This document shows, one piece after another, positions 9,814-12,989 of a stretch of DNA of 12,989 nt (its first letter is position 1; each line of letters starts with the position of its first letter). Location: assembly GCF_000611645.1 (NCBI RefSeq), contig NW_014012616.1, forward strand, positions 1 to 12,989, in the 5' to 3' direction. This DNA is from Monoraphidium neglectum. Taxonomy: Eukaryota > Chlorophyta > Chlorophyceae > Sphaeropleales > Selenastraceae. The notes beneath the pieces were generated by a model that worked only from the letters and a program-made list of their open reading frames with translations, was not told where the DNA came from and did no database searches. The translations under genes and the position numbers were made by a program.

Positions 9814-11020
9814 TCGGTGCGCGCCTACACTGCACATGCGTGCACACGAAAGCGCTCACACGCACTGCGTCAAGGACCTACTCACCACCCTATTGAATGC
9901 CTCCTCCGGCCAACAATCAGGCGCCGCAAGCTGCCCCTAATCAGTGTGACAGACCTGGACGAGCACGTGGCGGGGCCAGGGGCGCCCAAGGATACCTTGT
10001 TCTGCGCGTGCGTGCTGGCAGACTGGAACCCCGTGTGCGCGCGACTGGATAACCAGCATTTGCAGGTGACAGTTGCGGGTCAGTGGGCGACGGCATGAGT
10101 TGTGTGCGTGCTGATTCTGACAGGTGCTGGTGTGGTCGTGTGATGCAACCTCCGAATTCCACGTCAGCAGCATAAATCCCAAAATTGAACCGTTATGGCG
10201 AACAATCAAGCCGCTGCATAATGCTGTACGGTTCCATCATCACTTGATGTGATCGACCACTGATTGCGACAGGCAGCGTGGTATGAGCTCTCAGAGGCGG
10301 CCGCGGCCGATGCAAACTGCCCAGCGGCGCGGGTACGGCTGGTGAGAGTCGACGGCAGCGAGAGCCGCGTGCTGCAGGCGCGCCACGGGTTCAGGACGGC
10401 GCCCATGTTCCTGTTTTATTACCAAGGCTCTCTTGTTGACGCGGGCAACGACGTGCGCAGCAAGGAGGTGCGGGGCAGGGCAGGGGAGCGGCATGCCCTC
10501 TGCATGTGAGGCGCAGCCGCCGCAGGTGCCCTCGGAATTGCGCGGGAGGGTGCATTTGGAGGGCTACCGAGAATGCACCGATGCCCCACAGGGGTTGCCA
10601 TAATCGAACATCACTGCAAGTCCGGACAATTGATACAAGCTCAATCCGTGCGCTGTCGTACTGGAATGCGTGTGTGGGCGCACAATTGCAGGAGATGATT
10701 GAGCGCGCACTGGCGGCGCTGGCGTTGGGGCGGCGCGGGGAGGTGCTGCCACAGGGCTTCTCCTTCCAGGGCAGCGATAACAGGTTAGGCGAGGGGCGAA
10801 GCCGGGGCTGCACTGCAACCGCTGCGCCGCGCTTCTTTGCTTGGCCGATGTCACTCCGCCTGAGCAGTAAGTACAGTAGCAATAAGCTGGGGAAATGGGA
10901 GCCCGTCCCATGCATGGCCACTTACAGCCATTCTCCATGTACTGCTGGCCCCCTTCCTTGGCGCCCAGGGTTCTGGACAAGATAAATCGTGATATGTCGC
11001 TGCTGACCGGCAGCTGCTGA
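6532..11020 (+). CDS. FAM194 (ERICH6-type) domain protein with C-terminal thioredoxin-like domain (fourteen exons, complete)
   Basis: Exons: 6532-6584, 6783-6870, 7162-7223, 7428-7529, 7751-7834, 7997-8054, 8320-8411, 8843-8945, 9155-9197, 9375-9507, 9921-10065, 10273-10467, 10692-10783 and 10969-11020 (TGA 11018-11020). The total is 1302 nt, 433 residues, all phases matching; introns are 162-431 nt. The start ATG (GGCATGG) opens MATDRLDLLN. Residues about 12-180 carry FAM194-family motifs: GEGTIYYPSGRIAL (12-26), VLANFDSDGIGG (48-59), HPDGRPWLVVTRDG (62-75) and a following GGKWPRPAG. Residues 181-272 form a less ordered, basic linker. From 273, a thioredoxin-like fold is suggested by a strand leading to ADWNPVC (306-312), a helix, the strand RVRLVRVD (341-348), then FRTAPMFLFYYQG (361-373) with the cis-proline position at P365. 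WNPVC replaces WCGPC, so only the second Cys position is kept and disulfide reductase activity is unlikely. ERICH6-type proteins are found in ciliated eukaryotes; a ciliary or structural role is inference. A 39-nt in-frame segment (10124-10162) could be an extra exon. Confidence 0.82.
9662..9811. repeat. Compound ACGC/CA repeat in intron 10 of gene 3
   Basis: In order: GCGCAGGCG, an ACGC tetranucleotide run at about 9679-9708, a 24-nt unit starting GCGCAGGCGCGCGCG present exactly twice (9710-9733 and 9742-9765, period 32), and a pure CA tract from 9757 to 9811. GCGCAGGCG itself occurs three times (9662, 9710, 9742). All lie in the 413-nt intron 9508-9920. The alternating purine-pyrimidine sequence is of the Z-DNA-prone kind. 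Confidence 0.95.
10124..10162 (+). other. Possible 39-nt cassette exon in gene 3
   Basis: The segment is preceded by CTGACAG and followed by GTCAGC. It has phase 0 at both ends and would insert 13 residues (VLVWSCDATSEFH) between residues 321 and 322. Including it leaves introns of 58 and 110 nt, much shorter than every other intron in the gene, and breaks a continuous helix after WNPVC. I therefore leave it out of the main model, though it remains possible as a rare or alternative exon. Confidence 0.3.
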
Positions 11021-11540
11021 TGGGACTCGTCGGAGCGCAAGCAGCCACATCTGGCGCAGCATACGCCACTCGACTCGTTGCTTGACTGTGCATGTCTGCT
11101 GACTGTGTGCGCCCGCCTGTTTGACTTTTATTTGGTACCTGATTATGCAATTGTGGCACCCACATAAGCCGTGATGACGATTGCTGTCTCTTCAGGTGTA
11201 CTGAACATGGCCCAGCAGCCGAGCACCTGCAGCACTGACGTGCCAGGAGGTGCTCGTGCAGTGGCGATGAAAGAGTGCACATGCAACGGTCGCATCTGAC
11301 GCGCTTAAGTGCGAACAAAAAAATGCAGTAGCATATGATATATGTCATATCATGCGACGCATATTGTATGATCGCCATGCGTCTAGCTGACCGGATCTGG
11401 TGCGATCTGCATGGGCCGCCGCATTACGGTACAGGCATAGCATATGATATAGCGCAAAACTGCAGAGAATAATAGCTGCATCGATTACTGCGTGCCGACA
11501 GCTCGCCCGTAGCGGTCTGCTCTGACTAGCTGTGTGCTGC
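11021..11540. other. Intergenic region between genes 3 and 4
   Basis: It carries the 3' flank of gene 3 and the promoter/5' UTR of gene 4. No coding-like segment is visible on either strand. No TGTAA polyadenylation signal is found. The right half (about 11310-11475) is AT-richer than the rest of the window and contains the duplicated TAGCATATGATATA motif. Confidence 0.5.
11329..11451. promoter_or_regulatory. Duplicated 14-bp AT-rich motif upstream of gene 4
   Basis: TAGCATATGATATA occurs exactly at 11329-11342 and 11438-11451, 109 bp apart. The first copy is followed by TGTCATATCATGC, giving an inverted ATATGA/TCATAT pair (arms at 11334-11339 and 11344-11349). The second copy lies about 90 bp before the gene 4 start codon, a reasonable place for a promoter element. 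A regulatory role is inferred from repetition and position only. Confidence 0.4.
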
Positions 11541-11916
11541 ATGACTGCAGTGCAGCAGCTCGAGTGGAGTGAGCACGTTGATCCCCGCGATGTGGAGTCC
11601 CTCAACCACCACAACAATTTCAGTCGTAGCCTTGACAGCAGCGCTTCTGACATGGTGAGCGGTGACTGCACACAACACGCAGCAGTGGCTGGTGCTGAGG
11701 CAGGAGGAGGCCCCGGCGGGTGGCTAAGCGTGTGTTGTTTTGATGCCAGGCCGCCATCACCCAACTCCTGCCTGTGCTCCTGCAACCAATACACATTTTC
11801 AGGGCTGCGCTGCGTGCTCGCCAGAAGCAAGGCGACGGGCTTCAACACGGCGATGGCGGCGGGAAGCCAGCCTTGCCACCTTCCCTTAAGAACAAGCAGC
11901 AGCTCGAGCAGCAGCA

Positions 11917-12001
<85 letters not shown>

Positions 12002-12773
12002 GAGCAGCAGCAGCAGCGTATCAAGGAGCAGCAGCAGGACGTTGTGCTGAAGGCGGCGGCTGCAGAAGAGAACGCCCAGCTGATCGCGGCATACGCTCGC
12101 CTGGCGGACGAGTTCCGCTCCAGCGGCCTCGACTTGGATTCGGTCAAAGCCCTGCAGCCGTACTTTGACCACACGGATCCCCAAATCGCGACCCTGCCGT
12201 GGCCCAAGGCGTACACAGCCCTGGAGGACCCGTTTGCGCCCAATTCAGCGCGCCTGCTGGTCGTGCCGCTGGCGGAGGCGTCGCCGGCCCTCGCATCGCT
12301 TGGGGCGCAGGTCGCAGGCGCCTGCCTGCGGCTGGTGCCGCCAGGCTTCAAGGTAACCGCTGCAGCTGCTTTGTTGTGGGGAAGGTATTCGAGCAGACGT
12401 GTTGGGAGCTGTGAGAGCGATAGGGCCTGCCAGTAGCGCCGCGGGGCTGCAATGACAAGGGCAGTGGTCGGCCGCATGTAGGCAGCTGGCAGTGATGTGC
12501 TCGTGACAGCTTTGGCCAGCACCCCACCTCCACGGCGCTCGCAAATTCACCGCTCTCGCACAGGTGTTCAGCAATGCGCGGGCAGACTACCACGTTACGC
12601 TTTTCCATTTCTCCCATTTTCAAGACACGCGCCCCGACCCCCTGGTGCCGACTGGCGGCGCAGACCTGTCTATGGCTGCGCAGCGGCGGCCGGGGCCCTC
12701 ACCGACCCAGCTTCAGGCAGAGGTGGAGGCGGCACGGCGTGTTGTGGGTGCAGCGCAGCCATTACAGCTGCAG
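11541..12773 (+). CDS. Polyglutamine protein with HVTL (2H-phosphoesterase-like) motif, 5' part of gene
   Basis: Exons: 11541-11654, 11750-12352 and 12564-12773, all phase 0, encoding 309 residues. The gene continues past the right edge after a donor at 12774 (GTGTGG). The start is the ATG at 11541 (MTAVQQLEWSEHVDPRD). Exon 1 is polar and His/Asp/Ser-rich. Exon 2 opens with a helix (AAITQLLPVLLQPIH), then a Gln/Glu tract at residues about 88-127, almost entirely CAG codons with occasional GAG or CAA, then a helical stretch and a conserved-looking segment KAYTALEDPFAPNSARLLVVPL. Exon 3 holds YHVTLFHFSH (248-257) and RPDPLVP. HVTL fits the H-x-T/S-x signature of the 2H phosphoesterase superfamily; the second such motif, needed for activity, would be downstream of the window. 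The globular part resembles an uncharacterised plant/algal protein as I remember it. Enzyme activity is therefore a hypothesis. Intron 1 (95 nt) is shorter than its neighbours. Confidence 0.72.
11897..12017 (+). repeat. CAG trinucleotide repeat encoding polyglutamine
   Basis: About 120 nt of CAG repeat, broken by GAG (Glu), one CTC and CAA codons, lie in frame within exon 2 of gene 4. The frame and flanks (KNKQQLEQQQ before, RIKEQQQD after) support translation as Gln-rich sequence. Shifted frames read as poly-Ser, poly-Ala or, on the minus strand, poly-Leu or poly-Cys; those are shadows. Confidence 0.95.
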
Positions 12774-12972
12774 GTGTGGCTCTTCAGACGACAAGGGCGT
12801 AGATGTGCAGCCGGCAACGTCCCCAGCAGCGTCTGATTTGTGAAATCCAGCACACCGAGCGCAGGCCTGGGGCTGTACATGTGACGTCATTCCCCAACAT
12901 TCATGCCAATGCATGCATCGCCGACGGACCATGCTCACCCATCAAGTACACGTCCAACTGAGACCGCTCTGA
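12774..12972. other. Probable intron 3 of gene 4 (incomplete)
   Basis: It begins with donor GTGTGG and has no convincing exon before the window ends. TGACGTCA, a perfect 8-bp palindrome, lies at 12882-12889 but has no obvious context as a regulatory site. Confidence 0.45.
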
Positions 12973-12989
12973 CCCCCCCCCCCCCCCCC
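12973..12989. repeat. Poly-C run at window end
   Basis: Seventeen consecutive C bases end the window. This may be a genuine homopolymer or a contig-end/gap artefact. Confidence 0.9.

Noticed and set aside
9186..9865. Minus-strand Cys/Val-rich ORFs of about 160-217 codons
   Set aside because: They are antisense to a CA/ACGC repeat and to exon 10 of gene 3.
11345..12184. Minus-strand poly-Leu ORF resembling a membrane protein
   Set aside because: The Leu tract is the antisense of the CAG repeat; the plus strand has a supported start, splice sites and conserved domain.
12831..12962. Open frame after CCCAGCAG ending in TGA, as a possible last exon of gene 4
   Set aside because: It would need a 57-nt intron, has an unconvincing sequence and lacks the expected continuation of the conserved domain.
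1..12989. Search for CRISPR arrays, tRNA/rRNA genes, transposase or viral genes
   Set aside because: No spaced direct-repeat array, cloverleaf, rRNA core or recognisable transposon or viral protein motif was seen; all repeats are simple or local.

Overview
The window looks like nuclear DNA of a green alga (Chlorophyta; class not resolved). It is GC-rich. Protein-like segments only become continuous after removing introns of mostly about 150-480 nt with GT(G/A)-type donors and CAG-type acceptors. The recovered proteins resemble plant or algal plastid families and a family found in ciliated eukaryotes. I see no bacterial operon structure, no transposon ORF, no CRISPR, and no rRNA or tRNA gene. 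All gene models were spliced by hand from reading frame and splice phase.

Layout. (1) Minus strand, about 2775 down to 280 and probably off the left edge: a six-exon gene for a conserved plant/algal protein with a plastid-type N-terminus, a coiled coil and a [16 protein letters not shown] core. (2) 2776-3094: a short divergent intergenic region serving genes 1 and 2. (3) Plus strand, 3095-5604: a complete seven-exon gene for a 302-residue, probably organelle-targeted, Rossmann-fold protein related to ketopantoate reductases. (4) 5605-6531: intergenic, with one doubtful ORF. (5) Plus strand, 6532-11020: a fourteen-exon gene for a 433-residue protein that joins an N-terminal FAM194 (ERICH6-type) domain to a C-terminal thioredoxin-like domain with a degenerate active site (WNPVC). 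(6) 11021-11540: an AT-richer intergenic region with a duplicated 14-bp motif. (7) Plus strand, 11541 to the right edge: the 5' part of a gene with an almost pure CAG polyglutamine tract and a conserved C-terminal region with a 2H-phosphoesterase-like HVTL motif. The window ends in a 17-C run.

The genes do not form an obvious pathway. Genes 1 and 2 look organelle-targeted and divergently transcribed. Gene 3 points to a lineage that has, or descends from ancestors with, cilia. Repeats cluster in introns: genes 1, 2 and 3 each carry a long CA/TG dinucleotide tract in one of their longest introns.

The most interesting item is the FAM194-thioredoxin-like fusion. Next are the repeated placement of CA/TG tracts and the duplicated TAGCATATGATATA motif upstream of gene 4.
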